The position numbers were made by a program, and so were the translations under genes. This document shows, one piece after another, positions 1-8,429 of a stretch of DNA of 64,000 bases. A model generated the notes under the pieces. The model did not search any database, had not been told where the DNA came from, and worked only from the letters and a program-made list of their open reading frames with translations. How positions within the stretch are numbered: the stretch's first letter is position 1; each line of letters starts with the position of its first letter. The DNA is from Acidobacteriota bacterium (GTDB taxonomy: Bacteria; Acidobacteriota; Thermoanaerobaculia; Multivoradales; J023), in assembly GCA_029263395.1 (NCBI GenBank), contig JAJCXO010000030.1, forward strand, positions 1 to 64,000. Reading direction: 5' to 3'.

Positions 1-1
1 C

Positions 2-658
2 GATCGACCACTTCAGCTCAGAGACAACAGGCTGTGCCCTGGCGACCTCATCTACACCTATACCGGCACAACCTGGGAAGGCGGGTCGCGGCACGTTGTG
101 GCTTACGCTGGAGGCGGCCGTGTGCTTCACTCCTCCTCAAGCGCGAGAGGGGTCGGGATGAGCCCATTGTCCTGGGTACAAAAGTTCAAGCTTCGCGGTG
201 TGTATCGCCCTCTGGGTTGCGGAGAGCGAGGCAACGAGGCGAGGCCACGGCATCCGCCACCAGCAAGAGCGAAGCCGAGCGGACAAAGAGACGAAGCGGT
301 TGTCCGCGACACGATCAGTCGCTACTACCGTACTCTCGAGACCCGGAATCTCGAAGCGTTTCAGCAACTCTGGGCTGCCGATGCCGTGCAGTGGCGACTC
401 GGAAGGAGCCACGGCCGCGAGCAGATTTTCAAACAACGATCTCGAGACGTCAAAGGGCTCCTCAGCGCCGACACTGAGCCGTCGGTAACGTCTCTGGCGA
501 TTCTGGGAGATCTGGCTCTCACTGAAGTCAGTGCCGATCTGACCCTTCGCTACTCGAGCTTCACTGATATTCAGCGAAACGTCAAAGAGTCCTTCGTGCT
601 TCGTCGCTCAGGCTCTCGCTGGCTAATTGTCCACAATGAGACTTACCGCGGCGACTAG
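2..658 (+). CDS. NlpC/P60-like C-terminus fused to SnoaL/DUF4440-like domain (5' partial)
   Basis: The frame is open from base 2, so the gene starts upstream of the window. Residues about 15-58 read PGDLIYTYTG, then HVVAYAGGGRVLHSSSS and a basic strand. This is how the C-terminal half of NlpC/P60 peptidoglycan hydrolases looks (the catalytic His strand and the following GGGRVLHAS turn); the catalytic Cys would lie upstream. After a Pro/Arg-rich linker, residues about 95-218 form an NTF2-fold (SnoaL/DUF4440-like) domain with ISRYYRTLETRNLEAFQQLW at its start and an SRWLIVHNE strand at the end. The domain assignments come from motif reading. The linker region could hide a frameshift joining two genes. 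A 7-bp stem follows the stop. Confidence 0.55.
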   Translation, partial: DRPLQLRDNRLCPGDLIYTYTGTTWEGGSRHVVAYAGGGRVLHSSSSARGVGMSPLSWVQKFKLRGVYRPLGCGERGNEARPRHPPPARAKPSGQRDEAVVRDTISRYYRTLETRNLEAFQQLWAADAVQWRLGRSHGREQIFKQRSRDVKGLLSADTEPSVTSLAILGDLALTEVSADLTLRYSSFTDIQRNVKESFVLRRSGSRWLIVHNETYRGD

Positions 659-672
659 ATTCTGGGTCCCGC

Positions 673-705
673 CAGACACAAAACTCAGACCTCGGTGTCT
701 GTTTC
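673..705 (+). terminator. Weak hairpin after the first gene
   Basis: CAGACAC (673-679) and GTGTCTG (695-701) form a 7-bp stem with a 15-nt loop, followed by only TTTC. It lies 15 bp after the stop of the first gene and could be a weak terminator. Confidence 0.3.
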
Positions 706-736
706 ATACAACCCAGCGATAAGGCACCGGTGCTTT

Positions 737-762
737 GGAAACCCGGCAACCGAACCCGCGTA
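737..762 (+). promoter_or_regulatory. Candidate ECF-type promoter for the 786-10327 operon
   Basis: GGAAAC at 737-742 and CGTA at 759-762 are separated by 16 nt, the usual layout of ECF sigma promoters (GGAAC-type -35, CGT-type -10). It sits 24 bp before the first start codon of the nine-gene operon, and an ECF sigma gene lies at 17064. The match is short, so this is a suggestion only. Confidence 0.28.
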
Positions 763-785
763 CTCGAGCGATCAAAGGAGCTCCG

Positions 786-1532
786 ATGAAACGGCAAATC
801 ACTGTACTTCTCTCGATCTTCTTACCCCTTACTTGCGCCATGGCTGCCAGCGCCACAGAAACCGATTTCCCCCAACAGATCAAATATAAGGTACGAAAAG
901 ATTCGATACTCAGCGGGAGATTCAACTTGATCTTCGGAGACGACCCCACGTCGACGGCAGGAACTCGCCATCAAATCACCCTGAGCAACTTCGAAACCCT
1001 GGGTTTCTCTTCCGACCAACAGCTAACGAGCTTTGTGAACAAAAACGACTTATCGCTCTATGGCCATGCCGTCCTGGACAAAGACCAACAACTGGTTCGC
1101 TCCGTTCGCTTGGACAACAACTGCAAGAGCGCTATAGGAAACGAGACGACAAAGTGCTTCAAGTACCAAAAAGGCGGCAGCAACCCGATCCAAACCGAGA
1201 TATTCACTCCTTACAAAGCGATTGACCTCATCTCCTCCATTGTTGTCGCCTCACAGGCGGTATCCGACAAGAGCTTCAAGAAAAGCCGAGATTTCAATTT
1301 CATCTTCAACAAGTCGACCAAGCAGGTCAGTCTTGTATTCGAGGAAAACAAAAAAATTGCAACCCCTCTCGGCAACTATCAGGCAACTGTGCTTTCGCTG
1401 CGCCACAAGAACTCTGGCATCGAGCTCTACAGGTTCTATATCGGCAAGGACAAGAAGGGCACATTCCCGCTCAAGATGCTCTACGACGACAACGGGAGTA
1501 AGATCGAGTTCATTGCAGACGAGGTCGACTAA
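786..1532 (+). CDS. Exported DUF3108-like protein
   Basis: 248 aa. The ATG at 786 is chosen because AAGGAG lies 6 bp upstream and it gives a clean signal peptide (MKRQITVLLSIFLPLTCAMA, cleavage near residue 20-24). The mature part is beta-rich: RFNLIFGDD strands, a central paired-Cys segment (CKSAIGNETTKC) and a C-terminal half (FEENKKIATPLGNYQATVL, then FYIGKDKKGTFPLKM). That half resembles DUF3108 periplasmic proteins, in which an X-TPLG-Y-A strand precedes a W/Y-phi-AP-like strand. Function is unknown; the family is thought to be LolA-like or lipid-associated. It is the first gene of the operon with the Lol-like transporter, which would fit a role in envelope trafficking (inference). Confidence 0.6.
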   Translation: MKRQITVLLSIFLPLTCAMAASATETDFPQQIKYKVRKDSILSGRFNLIFGDDPTSTAGTRHQITLSNFETLGFSSDQQLTSFVNKNDLSLYGHAVLDKDQQLVRSVRLDNNCKSAIGNETTKCFKYQKGGSNPIQTEIFTPYKAIDLISSIVVASQAVSDKSFKKSRDFNFIFNKSTKQVSLVFEENKKIATPLGNYQATVLSLRHKNSGIELYRFYIGKDKKGTFPLKMLYDDNGSKIEFIADEVD

Positions 1533-1579
1533 AACACCATCAACAATCGCTCATACCTACATTGCAGATAGGAGAAGCC

Positions 1580-2266
1580 ATGAACCGAACCAATCAAAAA
1601 CGCCCGAAGCCCCCTTTCTTGAACGCTGGACTGGTTCTACTCAAAGTGACTCTGATACTCGCGTTCATCGCCCCCCAGGCATCTTCCCAGGACAAGTGCC
1701 AGATCGACGAATCACTTCGTGACTTGATGAACAACAAATTCGACACCATCACCGATACCCCCGGTGGTGGCTCGAAGACCGCCTATATCAGCAACCTCTC
1801 GTTCATGGACGGAGTCAGTAAAACCCAGTTCCTGTCCGAGGAAGGCGAGCTGATCGATGAGGCTGTCCACAACGGGATGCGAGAGGCGGCGGACACCAAC
1901 AAGAATATCGAGGTCAATGCACCCGGACACACGGTGCCCAACAACTCGGGCAACGGCTCCCTACTCATCGATGTCTGGTTCGATCCAGACTTGTCGAATG
2001 ACGAAAAATTTGCAAAGGCTGTCGCCGAGTTGATGGATCCGCACGGCGTCGACATTCTCGTAACTGGGATGATCATTGAAACCGGGGAAGCAATTCAAGT
2101 AAGCCCGATGGGAGTTTCAAAACCTGACAATACGATTCAAACAAGGCATCTGCGATATGCCAATCGTGACGAGTTGTTCACCGAAGTCGCCGGTACTCTG
2201 GCACTCACACCCAAAGGACGAGAAGAGATCCAAAAAGCGGTCAAGGAGATTCTGGAAGCATCTTGA
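1580..2266 (+). CDS. Small exported protein of unknown function
   Basis: 228 aa. ATG 1580 follows TAGGAGA at 7 bp; an in-frame ATG 18 bp upstream lacks such a site. The N-terminus has a basic tail and a hydrophobic segment (LVLLKVTLILAFIAPQASS), so it is probably a signal peptide or anchor. The soluble part has a helix-strand layout with WFDPDLSNDEKFAKAVAELM, then GVDILVTGMIIETGEAIQVS. This recalls the small domain of FlgO/CsgG-like or TolB-like outer-membrane-associated proteins, in which a 'phi-D-phi-phi-V-T-G' strand recurs. That resemblance is weak, so I leave it unassigned. It lies 47 bp after the preceding gene and 65 bp before the permease gene in one operon. Confidence 0.6.
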   Translation: MNRTNQKRPKPPFLNAGLVLLKVTLILAFIAPQASSQDKCQIDESLRDLMNNKFDTITDTPGGGSKTAYISNLSFMDGVSKTQFLSEEGELIDEAVHNGMREAADTNKNIEVNAPGHTVPNNSGNGSLLIDVWFDPDLSNDEKFAKAVAELMDPHGVDILVTGMIIETGEAIQVSPMGVSKPDNTIQTRHLRYANRDELFTEVAGTLALTPKGREEIQKAVKEILEAS

Positions 2267-2331
2267 CCGCAGGCTGACGGAATCTCGGAAGCCGAAACGT
2301 GATCAACCGTGGAACGTAGCCGGAGTACAAC

Positions 2332-3678
2332 GTGAAAGAACTGATACTCGCTCGCTCGTTTATCTCAGCGGGCAAGGGTCACCCCCATGCTAGCTATCTC
2401 GTTAGCACACTTGCAGTAGCCTTAGGCACGGCGTTCTTGATTTTGACCCTGGGCGTCTACGACAGCTACGTAGACAAGCTCGAAGCAATCACATGGAGCG
2501 TCTACCCACACTTACTGGTTTTCGATAGTCGTGGTGATTCGCCGAAGTCCTCAGGTGACGAACAGCTAGGGCTCAATAGTAGTGCGCGCTGCCAACAGAT
2601 CTGTGATGGTGAGACGGTGTGGGGCCATGAGAGCCTTTCAGAGCCCGGTCAGGGACGTCTACCAGAAGAGACTCGGCTCGCTGACCTGCAAGACGTTCTC
2701 GAGGATATCGAGCCGGCAGCTCACACCTCACCGTTGATTCTCGACGAGGCCGACTTTCTTCTGCGCTTCGATCGCGGTCGTGAGACCGCGATCGAGATGC
2801 GCAATCTTCGAATTCTCGGGATCGAGCTCAATGGGCCTCGGCTCATTCCCGAGATCGATCTATTTGTCGAGCCAGAACTGCTCGAGCACCTGCGCAAAGA
2901 CCATCGATCTTCCGTGCTTGTTTCCTCCGAGTTGGCACTCGACCTCTGGGGCACAGCAGTCCCTAGCGACCAAATCCTGGAGATCGTTCGACCGGAGGGA
3001 GATCCACAACGCTTTCATGTACTAGGCACGTTCTCGCTGGGATTCCATTCCATCTCCAGGAATATGTTGATTACCCAGCTCGACACGGCGCAGTCCATGT
3101 TGGGTTTGAAAGGTCGGGTTTCGTACTTCGGAGTGCATCTCGACGACCCCTATGGCTCCGGCGAGCTCCTCGACAGGATACGTCGGCCGCTTCGAGATCA
3201 ATCCTTCACCGGTTCTGACTGGACCAGCATCGCGGGCGGGGACTTCAGCAACATACAACTATTTCGCTGGATTTTATTCACCGTGCTGGGATTATCGTTC
3301 GTCATCACCGGACTGAGTATTCGCAACACACTAACCATCATCACCGTCGAACGTCGACAACAAATTGGAACTCTGAAGGCCCTCGGCCTGCGTGATGGGC
3401 CGATTCGGCAAATCTTTCTGTGGATCGCCCTCTCGATCGGAATGCTCGGGGCAATCCCCGGTCTCGTTCTGGGATCCTGGCTGAGCTTTTCCTTTGGGCG
3501 CTGGCTGGACCAAGAGCTGGTGAATATCTTGCCAATTCGCGGAGTAGAGATAGGCCTGCAACCCGAAGCGGCGGTGCAAGTCTTGGCGCTGGTCGCTCTC
3601 AGCTGCATCGTTACAGCTTTGCTTTCGGTCGGCCGCGCTCTTGCTCTCGACCCGGTCTCGTGTCTGACCTCGGAGTGA
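2332..3678 (+). CDS. ABC transporter permease, LolC/LolE-MacB (FtsX) family
   Basis: 448 aa. The GTG start at 2332 has GGAG 7 bp upstream. The topology is that of type VII (mechanotransmission) ABC permeases: one N-terminal membrane helix (about 24-45, LVSTLAVALGTAFLILTLGV), a large extracytoplasmic domain (about 50-305), then three helices near 307-330 (LFTVLGLSFVITGLSI), 362-390 and 412-432. The cytoplasmic coupling segment TVERRQQIGTLKALGLRDGPIRQIF is typical of FtsX-domain proteins. LolCE proteins extract outer-membrane lipoproteins; MacB-like ones drive efflux or peptide export. No HlyD/MacA-type adaptor is nearby, favouring a Lol-like role (inference). It forms a transporter with the next two genes, 4 and 12 bp apart. 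Confidence 0.85.
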   Translation: MKELILARSFISAGKGHPHASYLVSTLAVALGTAFLILTLGVYDSYVDKLEAITWSVYPHLLVFDSRGDSPKSSGDEQLGLNSSARCQQICDGETVWGHESLSEPGQGRLPEETRLADLQDVLEDIEPAAHTSPLILDEADFLLRFDRGRETAIEMRNLRILGIELNGPRLIPEIDLFVEPELLEHLRKDHRSSVLVSSELALDLWGTAVPSDQILEIVRPEGDPQRFHVLGTFSLGFHSISRNMLITQLDTAQSMLGLKGRVSYFGVHLDDPYGSGELLDRIRRPLRDQSFTGSDWTSIAGGDFSNIQLFRWILFTVLGLSFVITGLSIRNTLTIITVERRQQIGTLKALGLRDGPIRQIFLWIALSIGMLGAIPGLVLGSWLSFSFGRWLDQELVNILPIRGVEIGLQPEAAVQVLALVALSCIVTALLSVGRALALDPVSCLTSE

Positions 3679-3682
3679 GATC

Positions 3683-5071
3683 ATGATCGAAAAAGAAATA
3701 CTCCTGGGGCAGACCCTGGTAAAGCGGAGCTACGGCCGGATTTTGATTCTCGGATCCGTTCTCGGAGTGACAGCCGTCGTCGTCGTTCTGGCACTCTTTG
3801 CAAGCTACTACCATGCGGTGGAGCGCCACATGCTGGGAATCCATCCGCACCTCGCCCTACGCAAGTCCAATATTTCGTCGGATGACCGGCGATCATTGGA
3901 GGTTGCCATCAGGAGCTCCAACCTTGTTAAACGGGTGACGCCAGCTATCGATGTCGTGCTCAACGCCGCGATTTCGCAGGTCGCATCTCACCAGGTCGTC
4001 TGCGTCGATGACACGGAGAAATCTTCCTGCTTCGATTTCACGGCCAGCGAAACCCGTTCCCCGGAAGGTTTACGCAGTGCCACCGGATTCGAGATCACTC
4101 GGCGCCGAGTAGGCAACATCCGATTGCGAGGCATTGTCACCGACAGCTCATCGGCAGCAGGAATCAGTCGCATCATGGACGTTCGCGCTTCAGAGAACGA
4201 TCTCGAGCGCCTCGACGGACCTGACCAAGGTATGTCTCTGGCTTGCCTCTTTGACCGCACCCTATTCCACGGCGCAAGCCGACTCGATGATTTCCTCGTG
4301 ACCCTACCCTCTGCAGGCGCCACTTCTGAGACGCCGGGAACCCCGACAAGTGATGCGGGGACTGTCTCGGCCCAAGCAGTAAGCGGCGACATCGGGCTCA
4401 CCTTTCGGCTGTTGAGCACACTCAACCTAGGTATGAGACGCACGGAGTATCCGATCTTCGTCACTTCTCTCGACGGTGCCCGCCAACTCGTCGGACGCCC
4501 AGGTTGGATCAATGCGCTGGAGGTGGAACTGCACGACCCGTATGCCGCACCTGATCTCGCTCGGCAACTTGAGATGGAGATCACGAGTGATGGACTGGAG
4601 ATCGAAAGCTGGATCGACCGCGATTCCGGCTCTTCCTTCCAACTACTCGAGGTTCTGCGCCGGGTTATTTTCACGGTCATCTTCAGCGTCGTCGTGATTG
4701 CTGCTCTCGGCATCGTTTCGACGCTCTCACTCGTCGTTCTGGAAAATCGCCGTAAGATCGCGATCCTCAAGGCAATGGGGCTGCGTAATCGGAGCCTCTA
4801 CCTCGCCTTGGCTATCAAATGTTGGCAGATCGCCACCCTCGGGCTAGCTCTCGGCTCAGCCGCCGGCTACGCCGCCAGCCTGGCACTCATGAGCTCCCCG
4901 GGATTTCGCCAAGGTCTGGCAAAGCTCGGTATCACCGAACCTCGGGTTCTTCTCCAACCAGGAGATCTTCTACTTCTAGCGATCGCTACGCTGGTTCTCT
5001 ACTCGATCGTAGCGTTGATACCGGCACGAAACGCATGTCGGATCGACGCCGTCGAGGGTCTTCAAAGCTAA
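3683..5071 (+). CDS. ABC transporter permease, LolC/LolE-MacB (FtsX) family, second subunit
   Basis: 462 aa, starting 4 bp after the first permease. It has the same four-helix plan: a helix at about 16-40 (ILGSVLGVTAVVVVLALFASYY), an extracytoplasmic domain with two Cys (CVDDTEKSSC), and three C-terminal helices near 325-355, 375-405 and 430-452. The motif LENRRKIAILKAMGLRNRSLYLAL is the FtsX coupling segment. It is a diverged paralogue of the upstream permease rather than a copy, so the complex is probably a LolC/LolE-type heterodimer with the ATPase encoded next. A Thr/Ser/Pro-rich stretch near 210-235 interrupts the periplasmic domain. Confidence 0.85.
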   Translation: MIEKEILLGQTLVKRSYGRILILGSVLGVTAVVVVLALFASYYHAVERHMLGIHPHLALRKSNISSDDRRSLEVAIRSSNLVKRVTPAIDVVLNAAISQVASHQVVCVDDTEKSSCFDFTASETRSPEGLRSATGFEITRRRVGNIRLRGIVTDSSSAAGISRIMDVRASENDLERLDGPDQGMSLACLFDRTLFHGASRLDDFLVTLPSAGATSETPGTPTSDAGTVSAQAVSGDIGLTFRLLSTLNLGMRRTEYPIFVTSLDGARQLVGRPGWINALEVELHDPYAAPDLARQLEMEITSDGLEIESWIDRDSGSSFQLLEVLRRVIFTVIFSVVVIAALGIVSTLSLVVLENRRKIAILKAMGLRNRSLYLALAIKCWQIATLGLALGSAAGYAASLALMSSPGFRQGLAKLGITEPRVLLQPGDLLLLAIATLVLYSIVALIPARNACRIDAVEGLQS

Positions 5072-5083
5072 TCGAGGAAAAAA

Positions 5084-5893
5084 ATGGCCTTCATCACAAT
5101 CAAAGACCTACGCCGTATCTACCGGACTCTCGATGGTGCCGAGATCACCAACGAGCAGGTAGTTTTCGATGGCCTCGACCTAGTGATAGAAGACGGCGCC
5201 TTCGTCGCGATCGTCGGCCCTTCAGGATGCGGCAAGAGTACTCTGCTCAACATGATCGGCGGCCTGGACACGGTTGAGAAACGGCAGACGGTCAGAGTCG
5301 AAGGCAGCGAAGTTCCTCTCGTTGAAGGCAGCGGATCGATCACTGTCGGATCCGTCGAGATTTCAAAGATCGATGGCGACGAAAAGGCAGATTTCATCAA
5401 CCGTAACATTGGTTTCGTCTTTCAATTTCATCATCTGATCTCGGAGCTTACCGCGCTTCGCAACGTTGCGCTGCCCATGATGATTCGTGGCGACAAGCGC
5501 AGCCAGGCGGAGACCAAGGCCGCCGCCATATTGGACAAGGTCGACTTACAAGAACATGCTGGCAAGTTGCCAGCACTGCTGTCTGGAGGCCAAAAGCAAA
5601 GGGTCGCGATTGCCCGCGCACTGATCAATCGTCCTCGGTTGATCCTCGCAGACGAACCGACCGGAAGTCTCGATCCCGATCTCAAGGCGAGCATCTTCGA
5701 CCTCCTATGCCGGTTAAACAAAGACGACAAGGTGACTATTGTCCTGGTAACCCATGACACTGACCTACTCTACGACGAGGCGGGAGGTCGCAAGGTCAAC
5801 CGCATCATCTCACTAGCCGAAGCCCGACAGCAGCCGGTTTCGATCCTAGCCGAAGCCTCCCCCGCCCACGAATCTCGCGAGGCCACCTCATGA
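5084..5893 (+). CDS. ABC transporter ATPase, LolD/MacB-type
   Basis: 269 aa. All ABC ATPase motifs are present: Walker A GPSGCGKST (about residues 44-52), Q-loop FVFQFHHLI, signature LSGGQKQRVAIARAL, Walker B LILADEPTGSLD and H-loop VLVTHD. The Q-loop context and 'FQFHHLISELTALRNVALPMM' match the LolD/MacB subfamily that energises FtsX-type permeases. Compared with LolD (about 230 aa) it has an insertion of about 25 residues after Walker A (near 65-90) and a C-terminal tail. It lies 12 bp after the second permease, and its stop overlaps the next start (ATGA), so translation is coupled to the VWA protein. Confidence 0.9.
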   Translation: MAFITIKDLRRIYRTLDGAEITNEQVVFDGLDLVIEDGAFVAIVGPSGCGKSTLLNMIGGLDTVEKRQTVRVEGSEVPLVEGSGSITVGSVEISKIDGDEKADFINRNIGFVFQFHHLISELTALRNVALPMMIRGDKRSQAETKAAAILDKVDLQEHAGKLPALLSGGQKQRVAIARALINRPRLILADEPTGSLDPDLKASIFDLLCRLNKDDKVTIVLVTHDTDLLYDEAGGRKVNRIISLAEARQQPVSILAEASPAHESREATS

Positions 5894-6873
5894 CCTGCAA
5901 AAGACTCAACAGAGTTTTCCGAATTGTAGCCCTCTCGTTTCTCTTACCTACGATGGCCTGGGGCCAGACGATGTTCAATATGCAACGTCTCGCTTGTCAC
6001 TATTCGCCTGACCGCGGCGAGCTCATTCTTGCCATGATGTCGATGAGTGAGCAGACCCATCCGAAGGACAATTTTCAGTTTCGTTACGAGCTCGAAGTAC
6101 TGCTGGAGGTCAATGCCGAACGAAAGTCGCTGGTCGAGAATGGCGATCTCAGGATCGCGGTGATCGGAGACATGGTGCGAGAAGTCGACCGGCGTCACAC
6201 CCTTTTCCGGTTCAACTTGGTAATGGACGAAAGTGGCTCCATTGACAATCAGAGCCTTGAGGGTGCGCGCAAGATCATCACCAATTTTTTCGAACGAATT
6301 CCTGTTAGCTACCAAGCTCAGATCATCCGGTTTACCGACAGCCCCCAAGTACTGACGCCCTTCACCAACGACCGTGACGTACTGCTTGCAGCGCTCAATC
6401 AACCACGCGCCAGCGGCGGCACAGCGTTCTATGACGCGATGGATCAAGCTCTGACCGAGCTCAAACAAGCCGAAGGAACGGTTCCTTTGCAATTCACAGT
6501 TGGGTTCACTGACGGACAAGATACTACGAGCCAACGATTTACGAACTTCGATGATTTCAAACGTAAGGTCCACATGGTGACCAGGAACGAGCAGATGCCG
6601 ATCTTCCTCGCCGGCATAGGCGAGGGAGTCAACCACAAACTACTCAAAGAGGTCACTGGCAGCTTCGGCTTCTACGTGCCCCTCAAAAGCATCGATGAGA
6701 TCGAGAATCTTTTCGAAATCGTCGCCAACTCCATCGAGAAGACGTACATCATCAGCATACCCATCAGCTCGACACATCAAGGCCTCCAAACCGTTTACAT
6801 CAAACGCCGAAAATCCAACGGCAAACACGAGACCATACAGGACGTACCTTTGTCACCGCAGTGCGTCCCCTGA
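5890..6873 (+). CDS. Secreted von Willebrand factor A domain protein
   Basis: 327 aa with a signal peptide (RIVALSFLLPTMAWG, cleavage near 25). The VWA domain spans about 105-285. A complete MIDAS metal site is visible: D113-S115-S117 (MDESGS), T178 (SGGTAF) and D208 (FTDGQD). The N-terminal 80 residues resemble the small beta domain that precedes VWA in proteins from Acidobacteria and related phyla ('VWFA-related' family). VWA domains bind protein ligands through Mg2+. The start overlaps the ATPase stop by 4 bp, implying the product works with the transporter, possibly as a periplasmic partner (inference). Confidence 0.85.
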   Translation: MTCKRLNRVFRIVALSFLLPTMAWGQTMFNMQRLACHYSPDRGELILAMMSMSEQTHPKDNFQFRYELEVLLEVNAERKSLVENGDLRIAVIGDMVREVDRRHTLFRFNLVMDESGSIDNQSLEGARKIITNFFERIPVSYQAQIIRFTDSPQVLTPFTNDRDVLLAALNQPRASGGTAFYDAMDQALTELKQAEGTVPLQFTVGFTDGQDTTSQRFTNFDDFKRKVHMVTRNEQMPIFLAGIGEGVNHKLLKEVTGSFGFYVPLKSIDEIENLFEIVANSIEKTYIISIPISSTHQGLQTVYIKRRKSNGKHETIQDVPLSPQCVP

Positions 6874-6904
6874 GAAATCTCGTTGTAAGAAGAGGAGTTA
6901 CGTC

Positions 6905-8392
6905 ATGAAGCTTTCTTCGAAGAAGTCCCTAACTTGTCTCGTTTGCTTGGTAGCAGGCCTCGCTGGACCTGTGCTAGCCGACGAGAAGATTAGCAAAGGT
7001 CAGTCACCTATCCCTGTCAAGCTACTCCATCTTCCAGCTTTCTCGGTCGCCGGTAAACTGACCGAGGACACTCAGGAGACATTCACCGGCTGGGCTACCA
7101 AGCAAGTTCCCAAGGCGATCAAAAAGGAACCTTTCGCGGTGGACCTCAAAGAAATCGATCCTGAGACGGCCGATGTCGCATCCCTGGACTCTCTCCCGGG
7201 AGCTCGACCAGCACAGGTGGCTGAGATCCTCTCGCCCTTCTGTGACGACTTCGAAACCGACGGAGCCTTGCTCTACTGGCTCGAGAGGGAGTCCAAGAGT
7301 GATCCGTTTCGGATGGTCTCGCTGTTGTACCTGCCCGAACGCATTCAGCTCGAGCAGTTTCGTGTCTCGACCAATTACGAGCGCCAGAACGTCGAGCTCA
7401 CTGAAGGCAAGCTTGAAGAGAAGGACTTTGAAGAAGCACTGCGCACTGTTCTAAGGCGAAACCTCAGGCGAATTGTCGCTTCTGAAACGGAGCCCGTAGA
7501 GGATGAGACGAACAATGACCTTGCTCCCACAAACAAGGAAGAGGAGGACCTAGAGGCGGACGAAGAGGGCAATGACCTGGCACCAGTCAAGAAGAAGTCG
7601 AAGAAAAAGAAGCCAAAGCAAAAGAAGCAGGATGATTCCGAGGATGCGAAGCGCGCGGACAGCGCTCTGCTCCCCGACGAACGATGGTATCCCGACGTTC
7701 CGAGAAGTGTAGGTATCCTGCCCTTCTCGCGGGAGTTTCGCGATTCCGGGCCGGATCTGAAAGCAAGGTACGACGTTGACTTCGACTTTCGTGATTCGGC
7801 CCGCCGGGCCTTCGAAGAGCTCACCGGTATCCGAGCTGCTCCTCTCGGCGGGCCGCCAGTCACCTATGGCCAGATGGCAGCACCAGTGCTCGTTGCACTG
7901 GATCCCGACGCCGACCCCCGAGCCAAACAGAAATGGCTGGCAAAACGCTGCGAGCAAGGAGGTGTCGACGCCTTGATGTTCGGCCATCTACGACAGGGTG
8001 GAGGTCACGACGGCTCAGAGATGTCCGTCTATCTACGTGTCTTCCAGAAAGACGGCATGATACTGCACGAGAAAATAGCGCCTTGGCACAAGAACGTCTC
8101 GAACAATCAGATCGAAGATGGAATTCGGATCATGGCGCAAAGCCTAGCTAGCGAGATTGGATGGAAGGTGGTAGCCCGCGAGCCTCGAGATGTTGCTTAC
8201 TACACGGTTAAGCGAGGCGAAAATCTCTTCAAAATAGCCAGATGGTGCTACGGTGACCACGGCCGATTTGTAACGCTCCTCAAAGAACTAAACAACATAG
8301 AAAACGAGAATATGATTCAAACTGGCCAGAACCTAAAGCTTCCCAAGACTCTGGGCGGACTGCACCGAAAGTCACGTTGCCGCGTGAGCTGA
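6905..8392 (+). CDS. Exported LysM-domain protein with lysine-rich linker
   Basis: 495 aa. ATG 6905 has AGAGGAG about 6 bp upstream; the open frame extends 210 bp further but overlaps the VWA gene. A signal peptide (LTCLVCLVAGLAGPVLA) is followed by a domain of about 185 residues of unknown type. Next is a strongly charged linker with a Lys run (KKKSKKKKPKQKK, about 227-243), a second domain (about 255-425), and a C-terminal LysM motif (YYTVKRGENLFKIARWCYGD, from about 432) that binds peptidoglycan. The middle domain (VGILPFSREFRDSG, DALMFGHLRQGG) looks like a TolB-N/CsgG-type strand pattern, but I cannot assign it. Probably a periplasmic scaffold for the operon's complex (inference). Confidence 0.7.
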   Translation: MKLSSKKSLTCLVCLVAGLAGPVLADEKISKGQSPIPVKLLHLPAFSVAGKLTEDTQETFTGWATKQVPKAIKKEPFAVDLKEIDPETADVASLDSLPGARPAQVAEILSPFCDDFETDGALLYWLERESKSDPFRMVSLLYLPERIQLEQFRVSTNYERQNVELTEGKLEEKDFEEALRTVLRRNLRRIVASETEPVEDETNNDLAPTNKEEEDLEADEEGNDLAPVKKKSKKKKPKQKKQDDSEDAKRADSALLPDERWYPDVPRSVGILPFSREFRDSGPDLKARYDVDFDFRDSARRAFEELTGIRAAPLGGPPVTYGQMAAPVLVALDPDADPRAKQKWLAKRCEQGGVDALMFGHLRQGGGHDGSEMSVYLRVFQKDGMILHEKIAPWHKNVSNNQIEDGIRIMAQSLASEIGWKVVAREPRDVAYYTVKRGENLFKIARWCYGDHGRFVTLLKELNNIENENMIQTGQNLKLPKTLGGLHRKSRCRVS

Positions 8393-8429
8393 ATTGAGCT
8401 TAATTGGGTTGAATTGAGTTGAACGAATG
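8390..8429. repeat. 10-bp degenerate tandem repeat filling the LysM-lgt spacer
   Basis: Three clear units TGAATTGAGC, TTAATTGGGT and TGAATTGAGT, plus a degenerate fourth, begin inside the stop codon of the LysM gene and run into the ATG of lgt. The whole intergenic spacer is thus repeat. No good Shine-Dalgarno site is left for lgt. Confidence 0.8.

Noticed and set aside
2332-5893. MacAB-type efflux pump
   Set aside because: There is no adaptor (MacA/HlyD-like) gene, permeases and ATPase are separate polypeptides, and lgt plus exported proteins surround them, so a Lol-like role fits better.
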